DNA of 64,000 nt. Source: Polytrichum commune (Eukaryota; Streptophyta; Polytrichopsida; Polytrichales; Polytrichaceae). Under the pieces are notes generated by a model that did not search any database, was not told the origin of the DNA, and saw only the letters and a program-made list of their open reading frames with translations. The stretch covers positions 12,962,501 through 13,026,500 of the forward strand of contig OX485808.1 of NCBI GenBank assembly GCA_950295325.1, in the 5' to 3' direction. The position numbers and the translations under genes were made by a program. The number at the start of each line of letters is the position of its first letter. Position 1 is the stretch's first letter. Below are positions 1-11,934 of the stretch, piece by piece.

Positions 1-3000
1 GTTTGGGAGTAGTGAGGTCATATTTATGCCGAAGTTTTCGTGGGGTAAGTGTGTGAGGATATTGGCTGTACTTTTTGGTATGTTGCAAGTTTCTTTTGTT
101 ATTTTACTGATTATTTTATCAAGTTTTTTTAATATCGGGCTTTGAAAAGGGGACCGCATAGTATGCGTAGGCAATCTGAGGTTTTATGACGGTATTAAGG
201 ATTTTGATTTTTTGTTTTAAGCTTGCCGGGGAGGCGGCGAGTAGTTTGCCTTGTTGTTTGGCTTTATTTAAGGTGAGTTCTTTTTGGAGATTCCATTTTA
301 GGGATGGCACTAGTTGGATGCCTAGGTATGTGTATGGCTCGTTTTGTGTAAGGGTTGGGAAGTTTTTGGATTTATACATAATGTTTTGGGATTGGATGAA
401 TGCTTTAAAGGTATTAGGTTTGAGTTTGGACTTGTTAGGGCATCCGGTGATGGCGCATTTTGATAGGTTGAGATCCATGTGCGCCCATTCGGCGAATTTT
501 TGGAGCTTAGCTATTTGAGGTTGAATATGTTGAATTTTGTCGGTGATAATGGCTAGGTCGTCGGCATATGCCGATGTGGTGCATGTGGATGGGGATGTGC
601 TAAAGTGGTAGCCCATATTGCCCTTCTCTAGCCATCTTAAGAGTGGTTCTAGAAAGATTATGAATAAATATGGGCTAAGGGTGTCACCTTGTATGGTACC
701 TCGGTTAATTTTGATGGGAGGTGTGGTTTCGAAGAAGTTATCCGTGAAGGCGGTGGTAAAATGGTTATAGATGTTGCCTACTATTTCGATGGCATCTAGG
801 GGGTAGCCTAGGTCGGCCATGATAGCTAGGAGTCTTGCGTGGTCTATAGAACCAAAGGCGTTTTTAAAGTCTATGTATGTTAGATACATGTCTTTATTCG
901 TGAGTCGTGCATCTTCGAGGGCGGCTATTAGCGTTTGTATTTGCCTTGAGGTATTACGTTGCGGGCGGAAACCTTCTTGACTGAAGTGTAGTATGCGGTT
1001 TCTTTCCCCGTAGTTTGTAAGGAGGGTTGTTAAGGTGCTAGTATATAGTTTATATATTGTATTAGCTAACGCTATTGGTCTATAGTTGTTGAGTTGGGTA
1101 GGGTCTTTTTTTTATGGAGTAAAATAGTTTTACTGTGTTTCCAGGCAGTTGGGATTTCCCGTTGTTTGTAGCAATGTAGGAAGAATAAGAATATAAGGGT
1201 TTGGCATTGCGGGGGTAATATCTTGATGATGTCGTTGGGGATGTTGTCCGGGCCGGGGGTTTTACCTTTGGTTAATCTTTTTATACAATTGTCATATATT
1301 TCTCTAGTGAATTGTAGGCTTATTTGTGGGTTTTGAGGTCCGCGTTTGTCTATTATGATCCCGTCTTGTGAGTGCCATGGATATTTTCGTATGGCACACA
1401 TGCATATGTGTGGGTGGTCTATGGTGTCATCGCAAATGGGCGTTTGTCTTTGAAATGATATTTGTTGGACGCGGTATATTTCATTGGCTATTTCTGTGGG
1501 TTTGGTAAGTATGTTATCGTGAGAGTCTTTTATGCAATCCAACGAGCTTTCGGTTGATGGTTGGAAGATCTTTTTGTGGATAGTTTTGGGTTTGGTGTTG
1601 AGGAAGGCTCTATATTTCTTGATGGCGATTTTGCAGTTGATCGAGGTTTGTTTGGAGGTAATTTTGTATGCATCTATTTTGGCTGTTTGTCCTATATGGG
1701 CTAGGTCCTCAATCCATTGTTTGTAGATGGTGGGGTTTGTGGGGAGGGGGGGATGTTGACATTGTGGAGTGAAAGGAGTGTTTTTATGTCGGGATGATTA
1801 TGTAATTGTGTGTGGTGGTAGTGGCAGGCTGCATGTATTGCTTTGCGGATGCTATGATATATTTTGAGGTGTGATTTTCAAATTTTCTGTTGCTTTCTTG
1901 GGAGGAATCCGCCTTGGATCTTGGTTCGGTTGGGGAGAGGGGGTGTGGGTTGTGTCATGCATGTTTGCTCAACACAATTGCTGAGAGAGTTTAAGATTTT
2001 TTAGAAGTTAATTTGGGCTTCTTCCCATTGTGGTTGAGTGAGTTGTTCTTGTTGTAATGTGTCTATGAGATTTAATATTTCAAGATTTTGTTTATCTAGG
2101 AAGGTTGTTAGGAGGTTTTGGATATTTATCGGGGATATAGGGTAGGTGATCCTAGGATTGGTGTTAGGTGTTGGTTTGGTCTTTATAATTATAGTGTTTG
2201 GGGCTAATTATAATTGGACCGGGTAATGGTCAGAATTTTGGTTAAGGTTAGTGATTGTGTGGCTTTGTAGGGAGGCGTGGTTTGGGAGGTTAGAGTAAAA
2301 TCCATCAATGTGGCTTGTCGCGGTGTAATTGTGTCCCCCTTGTCTTGTGTATGTTTCGTGGTTATTGATCGTTTTAAGTCCTAGTCTTTGTGTGAAGTGA
2401 GCCCATTCATGGTCATGTGGGTTGGGAGGGGATGTTATTCCGTTGGATGACCGTCCTTTAAGGAGGATGTCTCGGTTGAAGTCACCTCCTAGTATGATGT
2501 GGTGTGTTGAGTGATTTTGTACTAATGTTTGGATTTGGTTTTGGATTTCTTGTATTAGGTGTAGGTCTTGGGGGTGTGTAGGCATGTACATATTTATGAG
2601 GAGTATGGGGGTGATTGGTTTATTTTTTATGGTGATGACTTGTAGGTATGGTGAGATTGTGCTAGGTATGGGGATTTTGGTGATATTTTCGTTTGTGTGA
2701 ATGATTTTAGGTATCATAGTTAGGGTACCCCCTCTAGCCGGGTTGTCCCTAGAATATCTGTTTTGGTTTGATGTTGTGGTGTTTGAGTTATTATATATAA
2801 TTTTGTAGTTTGGGAATTTTCTGTCTATATATGTTGTGGATTTTAGTTTTTGGAGTTTAGTTTCTTGGATGAGTATGATATGTGGGTCTTTATGTATTGT
2901 TCATGCGAGTTTTTGGATTCCAAGTAAACTTGAGCTGATACACCCTGTATTCCAGGTAATTATTTTTAAGGTGGAAGTTTGGTGATTGTCCGTGTCTATG

Positions 3001-3605
3001 TTGGTGTTCGGGCTAAGGTTGGGGTGTATTATATCATGTGTGGAGTGGTAACCATGTATGGTTTGTATACATTTGCTTAGCTCTAGTAGTATTTGTGGGG
3101 GTATATGAGGTATTTCTTTTTGTAGGATAGGCATAGTTATGTTTTCCCCTTTGGCTATTTTTTCATTTATATGTGTGTATGTTTGTGCTATGGTAGTCGG
3201 TGGTGTGTGGTGGTTGATGGTGTGTAAGTGTTGTGTGTGTAAGGAAGTGTATTCCGGGGATCTTTGTAGTCTTTTGAGGATGGTGAGGCATCGGGGGTCG
3301 ATGTCTTCAACCATTTGTTGGTCGCATATTTGTGGTGTAGGTCCATATATTATTATGAGGGCATAAATTTGGGAGTGTAGTGGGTGTTGTGAGAGTATTG
3401 ATTTGTGACGGTGTATGTTGGTTAGTTCTTGGTTAGGCGAGTCTTGTGTTAAGTGTGTTGAGAATAAGTTTTCTAGGTGGATATATGAGGGTTTAAGTGA
3501 GGTGGTATTAGGTATAAAGTAATGTTTTTGTCTTTGTGTATAGTCCCGGGGGAGACCTTTAGTTATATGTACGGGTGGTCCGGGGTTTTTGGTAATGTGT
3601 GAGAT
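1..3605 (-). pseudogene. LINE ORF2: endonuclease plus reverse transcriptase, broken
   Basis: ORF2 nicks target DNA and copies the LINE RNA into it. Endonuclease landmarks in order: ITWNTG (near 2960), IQET (near 2860), GGDFN (near 2490), HIDGFYSN (near 2300) and SDHYPV (near 2215). Reverse transcriptase landmarks: KGKTPGPDNIP (near 1250), the catalytic-Asp block YIDFKNAFGSIDH (840-880), RGTIQGDTLSP (near 690) and AYADD (near 565). Stops interrupt the frame at 2901-2903 (TGA), 2208-2210 (TAA), 2001-2003 (TAA) and 1878-1880 (TGA). Frameshifts occur in a G run at 1746-1752, a T run at 1105-1113 and a T run at 124-130; after each the neighbouring frame continues with recognisable sequence. The domain order is standard for APE LINEs. 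Any RNase H or zinc-knuckle tail would lie beyond position 1. Family assignment is firm; activity of this copy is very unlikely unless the indels are assembly errors. Confidence 0.9.
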
Positions 3606-3641
3606 TGGTCCGGGGTTAGGTTGTATATCACCGCTAAGAAG
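3606..3641 (-). other. 2A-like ribosome-skipping motif between LINE ORF1 and ORF2
   Basis: In frame with both ORFs the minus strand encodes LLSGDIQPNPGP. This matches the 2A consensus (D-V/I-E-x-N-P-G-P) except for Gln in place of Glu. 2A peptides make the ribosome skip the final Gly-Pro bond, releasing two proteins from one frame, and 2A-like motifs are known in some animal and trypanosome non-LTR retrotransposons. Its position at the ORF1/ORF2 boundary is where such a separator would be expected. Activity with Gln at this position is untested here. Confidence 0.75.
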
Positions 3642-6098
3642 TATTAGTGCGTGTAAGTCTCTAATGTATGCAATTAGTTTGTGTATGGTTGGATGTTTGT
3701 AGTGTGGGTGTTTGGTTGTGTAGAATGTGATGTATATGGTGGTGTGATGTATGCCTATATGTTTTGGGTATTAGAATTGTGGTTGTTGCGGGGGGTGAGG
3801 TGGTGTGGGTGTTGGGGGGTCTATAGGGGTTGTGGTGATTTTGTGTTGTGGTATTAGGTTCCTTTTGTATGTGGATGTGACATATATATTATGTGTGTGG
3901 CTAGATGATTTGAGTGTATGGGGGGTGTGCTTATAGGGTGTGGGTAGTGTTTGTGGATTTATTGTGGATTTAGGGTGTGTTTGGTTAGTGATGGGGAGGT
4001 GATTTAGCCATAGTAGGATTATGATGTTGAATATTAGTCTTTTTCTTGGACGATATTGGGAGTTGAGGTGAGGGTTCGGTGGCTTAGTTTGGGGTGTCTT
4101 GTGTGTAGATTTGTGGGGTTTTAAGTGTTGGGGGTTAATGTGGGTATGTTTGGAGGGTTTGTAGTGTGGTATTAGTGTGGTTTTATGTTTTGTGGTATGT
4201 GGGTGAGATGAGATAATGTACATAATATAGAGACATCCTTGGGATATGAGCAATATTTTGAACTCTTTATTGTGGAGAAACAACAATACATAATAAAGGA
4301 AGTATGGGAGCCATTTATGATATTCTCTGTGGGCACTAACCATTAAATGTATGGGGTCCTTGGTGGTATATTTGTGGGTTGTTTTGGAAGCCCGGGGGGC
4401 TTGGAGTGGTAATGGAGCGGCGGTCGTGGGGAGTCCGTGTGGTGTTGGTGGCGGGGCGGTTCTATGTAATATTTCCGGGGCGGCAGTGGAGATACCGTGG
4501 ATGATACCTTGCATGCGTATGTTGGATTGTTGGAATTCTTGGGCTATCGTCCCTAGGAGCGTGTGGAGATTGGTGATGTGGTTGGTGATGGTTGTTGTGG
4601 TTGTCTCATGTCGTCGGTTCGTGTGTTGGTTTATTGTGGTGGTGAGTGAACCAAACTTTTCCTCTAACTTTTCCTCAAACTCCTTCATGGTTTTTGTGAG
4701 ATATTTTTCGGTGATGAGTGGGTTGGGGTTGGAGGTGTTACCCATGGCTTGAATCTTGTCCACGATGGCTTCTCGTACGGGAGCTTGGGCGAGGTGGATC
4801 GCCGTCTTGTTGGGGTCCGATCCGTCAATGCTTCCACGGTGCGGGATGAAGTCGATGTGGCGTCCAAGAATGTGGGTGGACTTGTGAATCCACTCCGTGT
4901 AGACGGCGGTGTTGAGACATTGTATATGGCACCATCCCGCTTGTTTGGTAGGGTTGCCTTGGGTGTTGTTGTAAAAGCTAATGCCCACGATGTTGGCTTC
5001 TCCAAAAACTTGTTTGATGGCTTTGGTGATGGCGGCTTGAGACTCTCTTTGTGGGAGATTGTTAGCAACAAGTGTCGTGCTAATTCGAAGCTCCGAGGGA
5101 TTGCCAACATTCCGGTCACGGGTGATGCTCACTTGTAACCTTTCTTTGTTGTAGATGAGTCCTTCCTTGAGTATGGTGTCCCTAGCCTCCTCCGTGGTAA
5201 GTGTGAGAAAGGCAATTTTTTTATCTAGTTCCGGTTTAGTAAGACCCATGAACTCATGTTGGTGACCATTGTAGTAACTTTCTTGGACTAGGGACTCAAA
5301 AATTGTGGGTGCAAGTTCGTGGCGAAGAATTTCGCCCTTGAGGTGTAATCTAAGATTGCGGGCCTTAGTGGCTAGTTCATACCTTTTTTCTACTTTTCCT
5401 ATGGCTCTCACACCGTCTTCCATTTCCAAGACAAATGCTCTATGTCCTCTAAGGAGTGTCATGCCATCTTGTGTTGGGTTGTGTAAGTGTACCTTTATGA
5501 AGCCCGCCCAATTCTTGGTGACGGCGTTGATCCCGATGTCGATTAGGTTGGAGTAAGTGGAGCCGAGAGAGATGTCCATTTGGCGGAGTCGGTCGAGGCA
5601 CGCTCCCCTTACATCTTGCCTACTCATGTTCTTGAAACCGAAGTCGAAACGCATGGTGACATGGAAACCTTCGGAAAGTCCGGTTGTAGGGTCAACCCGC
5701 TCTAGTTTTGGGATTTGCGTGAAGTGGAGATGGTGACCGGGAACGGCATCCGGTCGTTCGTTGGGGTAGCATGTTTGTGGTACTCTTGGAAATGCACGTC
5801 TAAGGGTTTTGAATTCTATGACTTCTGTTGGGGGGGTCCCCATTGCCACAAATTCTTCATGGGTGCGGTGTTCATGAATGATTTCTATACCTTTTTGTAT
5901 GGCGATGGCTTCATGTATTGAGAAGCCTAACCACATTTGCGACACGATGTCTATGCTTGGGAATTTTAATTGGTTGAGTTTGAGAATGAATGGGTTGAAG
6001 TTCAAGACTTTGTTTCTCCCCCTCAGTATGTATGGTCTCTTGTATGTATGTTGTGGAAGCATTTGTGGGAGGTTGGCGGATCCATGATTCCATTGCAT
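3642..6098 (-). pseudogene. LINE ORF1-like protein (nucleic-acid-binding, coiled coil)
   Basis: A long open frame of 775 codons ends at TAA 3771-3773, after which the same frame stays open through the 2A motif. ORF1 proteins package LINE RNA. Visible here: an N-terminal domain (about 5100-5900), a module containing WCHIQCLN and ILGRHIDFIPHRGS (about 4830-5080), a predicted coiled coil with KEFEEKLEEKFGSL (about 4560-4730), a hydrophobic stretch (4208-4330), then a His/Pro/Thr-rich tail. The N-terminal start is uncertain because 6098 meets the frame of the older copy. I cannot assign a named domain to the module with confidence; an RRM-like fold is only a guess. Confidence 0.75.
5972..6012 (+). 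repeat. 41-bp match to the hAT-type MITE family, inside LINE ORF1
   Basis: Bases 5972-6012 match 11985-12025 (MITE copy B) at 40 of 41 positions; the only difference is T against C in the block GAATGAAYGGGTTGAAG. The shared stretch lies inside the ORF1 reading frame and encodes part of NFNPFILKLNQ on the minus strand. Flanking bases do not match. Confidence 0.7.
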
Positions 6099-7090
6099 GG
6101 CAGATGGAGGTGCATCCCATTACCTTGGCTTGGACACTGGGGCACACTCCATGCAGGCTGAGAGCGAGTGGAATGAAATGTACAAATTTTCCCAAGAGTG
6201 AATTGTGTTTGCGGTTCCACCACATTGTGTAGGTGGCTGGATTAAGGCATTGGATGTATGCGATGCCGTCATGGCGGTTGAAGATGTCACCTTTGGCTTT
6301 ACTGAATCTTGTTTTAGTAATGTTGCCTTTTCCCATGAGGGTGTGTAGTGATGCTAAGACATGGTTTCGTGCGTAGCATGTGTTGATACCTTTGACTACA
6401 ATTATGAGGGCAAGGCTTTGTGCATAGTGGGTGGATTCAAAGGTGATTTCTTCCATTTGGTTTGTGTGATTTGTGATGTTGGTGTGGAGGAAAACGCCGT
6501 CAAGGGGGAAACCCTTGGTCATAATGATTTCCCTTGTCACCAATGATGCGACTTTGACAAATGCAAATTTGGATTTTTCGCGGGGTTTTGCAAATTTGTA
6601 CCCCATCTCTTTACCTTTGTGGTATGTTGGGTTGTGGTGTTGATTGGGAGGGTTGTGACTGTCCTTTTGACTAGTAGTTCGCTGCTGATATGTAGTTTGA
6701 GGTAGTATGAAGTTTCGGGAACGATGTACCTTTTATCCACTTTGGCCTACACCATTTCTCCATCCAACAAAGGAATAATAGCTCCATCACCTTGGAGCAA
6801 GGCAATAGAATCAATCTCCAGGTTTTGTAGGCTAATATTTGCAAAACCTAGCCACCTTTTCTAGATGGGGTATATTATTACACCGATGTGTGTGACGGCT
6901 TCACTGTTGAGGCTCATTGGCATGATCGTGAGGCAGTCTTTGAGAAGAGCAATTGCCTCCATTTTGTGAAGATGATAGCCATGTCCATATCGGATGGAAT
7001 TTTGAAAGTCATGGGCTAGTCCGATGACCACATCCGTGGGCTAATGCGATGGAATATGGGTGAAGTGGAGAGCTTGATCAAAAACCCCGT
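6099..7090 (-). pseudogene. Second, older decayed copy of the LINE ORF1 region
   Basis: Translation of the minus strand across several frames gives a protein parallel to the newer ORF1: LHFTHIPSH against LHFTQIPKL, KRWLGFANISL against KNWAGFIKVHL, AKVDKRY against GKVEKRY, and YIQCLNPATYTMWWN against HIQCLNTAVYTEWIH followed by a matching HFIP/DFIP. The order of blocks is the same, so this is a second copy of the same coding region placed head-to-tail with the first. Three in-frame TAG codons and frameshifts near 6610 and 6100 show it is dead. It may be a separate older insertion or a tandem duplication at the LINE 5' end. Confidence 0.75.
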
Positions 7091-7280
7091 GTAGATATTG
7101 TTAATGGATTTTTGCACTCTTTCCTTGTTCCATTAACTAGTTTGCCGCTAGTCACGTCCAAGCCTTGCAAAGACTCCTTCCAAGCTAGTCCTTCATCTCT
7201 AGAAAGCTCTTTTGACGTATAATCCACTACAACTTCCGTTTAAGGCTTGAAAATATTATGCCCTGGACACATCCTACCAG

Positions 7281-7540
7281 CTCATATTTTCTGCCCCACG
7301 GGCCAACTTCCAGAGATTGTTTCCACAATATGAGCTTTGATCCGGCATCTTTAACCTCCTCCCAACCTATGGTAGAGTTTTCGGGTCATTCTGACCACTT
7401 TCATATTTCCGACTAGCTCACGTTTTTTGTATGATCCGCCAACTTCCGGAAGTGGTTTCTGCAAACAGAGTCCGGATTTGGCCTCTCTAACTTTCTACCA
7501 ACCTATGGTACCTTTTTCAGGTCATTCTAATTACTTGCTA
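7281..7540 (+). repeat. Two imperfect direct repeats of about 136 bp
   Basis: The unit starting at 7281 (CTCATATTTTCTG) recurs at 7417 (CTCACGTTTTTTG). Both contain CCAACTTCC, TTTCY(A/G)CAA, CC(A/C)ACCTATGGTA and GGTCATTCT in the same order. The family is not recognised and no clear protein is encoded. Confidence 0.6.
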
Positions 7541-10500
7541 TGGACATCCTCCCATGAGTGTCACGTTCAGGCATACCCACCCTTTCCACTTTCTAATGCA
7601 TTCTTTGGTACTACATCACAAGTTGTCTGATGCACCTTTCCAGTAACACATTCAACACCTACATCTTGTCAACACTAAGGACTAAGTTAGCTTACACAAA
7701 GAGCAGTAATAGGAGAATACCAACAATGAAACTATTATTTAAATCCCTCTTCAACAATTTACCTGCTTGTTTTTCATTGATTGTGGTCCGTCCGGACTGC
7801 CATACATTTCCAAGATGCTACCCATCTAGTTCCAAAACTCATAAGCATACACACCTTCTTTAAGAGTCTAAGTTATCTTTGCATATGTGTACTAAGAGAG
7901 CCAAAAGGCTCTAAGACAATCCTTATATACTTCGAAACTACTACCTACTAGGTGGGTCAACTAGTAAAAGACTCACAATGCGATTTTAATAACTTTGGAC
8001 CTACAAGTCATTTTTTGACCAACTAAGTTACTAACACCAAATAAATACTACTAGTGAATAGATTGTTCAATAGTAAAAATAAAATAAAAATCCAACTAGT
8101 GGATGTCCTAACAACTAATTGTATTAGGCACAAACTCGATGTCAACTAGTAAATTGGCATTTTTTTGCCCTTTCAACAATTTGTGACCAACTAGTTAGTT
8201 TTTGACGGGTTGGTTTACTATGGACATTTATGTTCTCAAAACATAGGGCTAACTTCTACCTTAACAAATATGTGGAGGGAAAAGGTTTTTGAGGACATTG
8301 GAAAAAAATATACTTACATGATAGCATTAGTTTGGCTTCTGGTACAAAGTTACCCAATTGGAGTAAGGTGGCTATGCTTTGTGTTTATTTAAGTACGGGA
8401 TCCCTCTCACCACTGCCTCCCCTCTTGGGCGTGACTATCTCTTGCCATAGCAAGGATTTAAATTGTATTTTGGACATGGGCGCCTTGGAAAGGGGTGAAG
8501 GTGGCATTGGCCCTTGTATGCTAGTGGGTTTCTTTAGTTGGGGGGTGATATGTTGGAGCATGGTAATTTGCCTACATGTAGGGGGCCATCATGGAAGGAC
8601 AAACCTGTTGTATGAATGTGGGATTGTAGCCTCCATGGAGTTTGTGGCAGGGGCCTCATGCTCTTAGTCTTCATAGTGACCACCATGGAGGGTGCCAACG
8701 GCTTGGGGTGTGCAACAAATGGAAAACATGGCGGCATAGCCGCTATCTGGGTGGATACAAAGAGTCTTTGCGAGTGCTTTCCATGGGCTGCACTAGGGAA
8801 ACCAATTGATCTCTTTGAGGAGGTGCCAGAGTAGGTGCGGTGCAAGGATTCGAAAAGGGAGACGTCTCTAGCTTCAACGTCTAAGGGTTGCACCCATACC
8901 TGGCCTTCGGTGGTGAATGGATATGGTATTTTAGTTGTGAATGGATTTGGTGTAGGGGTTGAGCTCACGATGGTGTTTGGTTGTAATATGTGTTGCAAGT
9001 GGTGTTGAAAATATCTAGAAAATGCAGAGTTGTCATTGTCATGTGGGTGCAACTCCGATGAGCTTGAGGGTTTGGTGTACATTTGGTGTACATATTTGTT
9101 GTGGTTGGAGAGGCAAGGTGTAACTTGTGGGTATTGTTGATCTTGGCATGATTTGCACACATTCATGGGAAAGGGGACATAACATACATAGGGTTGATTT
9201 GAGTAAGCTTGTAGTTAGGTGAAGGGATGGTGGTGATTGCTTACATGCTACAAGTTGAGGGTTGAGGTGAGAAGGAGTGGAGTGGTGGTGAGGGGTTCTT
9301 ATGGCTTTGATGGGAAGAGGAATAATGGTGAGCACTTCTTGCTAAATGTGAGGAGGAAATTGTAGCTTGAGTAGAATTGGGGGCTCATGATAGCTATGAG
9401 TGGAGAGTAGGATGTGTGTATTGATGGTGTGTTATGACGGGAGACATGTGCTAGAAAATATGTGTGAGTGAGGGGGAGACGTTCGAGGTGGGAACGATGG
9501 AGTTTTTGGGGTTTTGCCGGAAATAGATTGGTGGTATTGAGATGGGCGCACGATTTGTGTGCATGTTGGCGGAGCTTGTTGTTTGAGGTAGAGTATAGGT
9601 GTTGTGGAATTCTTCAAGATGTTGGGTTCAATGTGGATCCCGAGGGAGCGGGTTTGGTGGGTGGGAGCTAATGCCAAGTGGGAGGGATGTGCAGGTTCGG
9701 GGGAGTTGAGGAAGCGTAGATGTGGGCATGTTGGTCGACATTGTTGCAACAAACAATGGTACAGAGGTAGGGGTGGTCAAAGGCTAGAGCAGCCGTGTCG
9801 GGACCGTGAAAGATGGTGGTGAGAGTGGGAAGTTGAGGTGCTTTGGAAGGCTACCGTGAGACGTGGGTCCAAGCTTGGAGGCAAAGTGAATGAAGCAAGG
9901 ATCTAGTGGACAAGAAAGCGGTGCTAGGGGGCGAAGTGAATAGAGCGGGGCTCTACTGGCAAGGAGGTTATCTTTTAGGAGGGTTGGCAATAGAGTGTGG
10001 GTAGTATTGCATGGTGTGGATAGGAGATAGGTGAAGGGTGCTAATGACCATATGTGATAGAGTAGGTTCCTTGTGTACTTTAAAAAGAAAAGGTGAGCGT
10101 AGGCATGCTGAGATTATTTGTTTGTCATAATGAGTGTTGAGTTTTGTTGAGTTATCATCTACTCTAGATACTTTGTTGATGGATAAAGGTGGTGTACTCC
10201 AAGCTTTGTTGTTGTCAATGTGTATTGTGTGTGGTGGTGGTGTTTGTAGCTTGATTCAAGGTGGTTGATGAGCAACCCAAGTGTTGTTGTCATTGGGTTG
10301 TTGTTGTAGATGAGGAGGGTTCTGTTCTCAGCCAAGGTTGGATTTTGTTGAGCTGCAAGTAGCATGTGATGTGGTTGTGGGGTAGACGGTGTTGTGTTTG
10401 TGCAATGTTCGTTTGGTCTTGGGCTTTGGACTACATGGTTATCTTATGGCTCCAACACTTTTAGCCTTGAAAAACTTAATAACAACATTGGAGATCATAA

Positions 10501-11437
10501 ATTGTCATAGAGCATTGCTAAAATCTCATATCACATTTGCGTATCCAAGAAAAATCCTAAATTTGAAATAGAAGTAGAGAATCATGGAAACAAAAATAAC
10601 TAACCATTCAAGACACATTCACAAATTTTTCTTCAATAATATACTTAATTTTGAAGCATTGTATACTAGAGGAGACAACACTATGTTAGATTACAAAGGT
10701 AGATGCACCTGATTCGTCATTAATGACCCAATTATGACACCTTTTATGTCTCAAAGTGGAAAACTTTGTATTTCAAAATGAATATCAATGTCATTATTCG
10801 AAGGATCAAGTGCACAATCCATTAGTTGAAGACACATAAACAGTTCACCCTCAAAACTATCCACCAATAACCACTTTAATCACAAAGAAACCTTGGCTTC
10901 CATAAATCATGTCCACATTGCATGTTGAGTTGAAATTCAATGAATTCGAGTGCATTAGTCTCCTTTTGAACATCTTAATGATGTCAAATGGTGATAGAGT
11001 TCATTATAGGCATTTGTACCTTATAAAATTTGATGGAGTTTTTATAATAATCTTGCTCTCAAGCACTTTCAACTTTTGACCTACTCATTCTCTAGGGTAG
11101 AAGTACATTAAATTGTGTTACAAGCTACATATGCTAAGGTAGGTAAATCCAAGACCAACACTATATACCATTGTCATACATTTGAAGTCACATATGTGAC
11201 ACTGTGGTACAAAGGGTTGGTTTTCCTCAACAATAGACTTGGTTCTAAGAGGACTATATATCATAACTACACGGACAAAAGATACAGAACTCCAGCACCA
11301 ACCGACCAAAGGTCCACCAACCATCAAATTGAAACAATCAATGGACGTAGCCTACGCAACTTGGATGGTACTTAGACTTTGGTTGGTTGCTTGTCATATA
11401 TGTGACAGGTCAGAATATATATATGATATAGTATAAC
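7541..11437. other. No recognisable gene; unassigned sequence
   Basis: No protein family, RNA gene or element end was recognised in these 3.9 kb. From 7950 to 8200 the hexamer ACTAGT recurs several times within AT-rich DNA. Between 8534 and 9990 the minus strand has open frames with Pro/His/Thr-rich products (longest 210 codons, 8534-9166) lacking motifs; these look like compositional openings, though a low-complexity gene cannot be excluded. 9430-9960 is G-rich on the plus strand. 10400-11100 is AT-rich and plain. 11115-11375 (plus) has an 86-codon frame without known motifs. Confidence 0.4.
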
Positions 11438-11672
11438 CAATGAATGGGGAGAACCGATCACTAGTCACAGATGAACTGGTTCAGTTTGAGAAATGAATGG
11501 TTGATGTTCAGGACTTGAGGAATAGTTCCCATCATTTTAGAGAAATCTATAGAATATACCTCGAATTAATAAAGAAACACCTGAAGATTACAACATATAA
11601 CCGGTTGGCGGTTGCACTTAGGAAACAGTAGGATTTTGACCAAGTATGCCCAAAAACCTTCCTTCGACACCG
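11438..11672 (-). mobile_element. hAT-type MITE, copy A (diverged)
   Basis: Aligns end to end with the copies at 11935-12170 and 14336-14560. Shared blocks include GGGGAGAACCG, CAGTTTGAGAAATGAA, AGAGAAATCTATAGAAYATAC and GACCAAGTATGCC. The ends are eroded (CAATG...CACCG against CACTG...CACTG in better copies). It is flanked by an imperfect 18-bp direct repeat, TATATGAT(A/G)TAGT(A/G)TAAC, at 11420-11437 and 11673-11690. Orientation is given relative to copy C. Confidence 0.6.
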
Positions 11673-11934
11673 TATATGATGTAGTGTAACATGTACTTAC
11701 ATAGGTACATCTTACACACCTGTTGCCTTTCTAGTGGACACTGAGTGATTTTGTTCTCTGCCTTTTGGGCGTGAGCACTTTCCATTTAGGAATTCGATGT
11801 GGAGAACTTAGTTGTAATGTAGGGAACTTAAGGCACCGACATCATGGCAGAGCCCAGCAGCAATTTGAGCCACCTGCACACGGCCCCGCCCCTGTTTTGA
11901 CACAAGAACGTTACCATGCAGGGAACTACGAGAG

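Larger units (their letters stand above)
1..6098 (-). mobile_element. APE-type LINE (non-LTR retrotransposon), truncated by window edge
   Basis: The minus strand from 6098 down to 1 reads as one LINE: an ORF1-like protein, a 2A-like motif at 3606-3641, an apurinic-type endonuclease, then a reverse transcriptase. ORF1 and the endonuclease lie in a single frame, broken only by point stops. The element continues past the left edge, so its 3' end, poly-A tail and target duplication are not visible. Upstream, 6099-7090 holds an older ORF1 copy. Frameshifts fall in homopolymer runs (1746-1752, 1105-1113, 124-130), so this copy is either recently dead or carries sequencing indels. I did not assign a LINE clade. 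Confidence 0.9.

Noticed and set aside
119-518. Plus-strand frames within the LINE (such as 186-518, 4351-5138)
   Set aside because: Shadows of the minus-strand ORF1 and ORF2 with no motifs of their own.
8534-9166. 210-codon minus-strand frame as a gene
   Set aside because: No domain, low complexity, overlapping open frames on the other strand, and no splice or promoter support.
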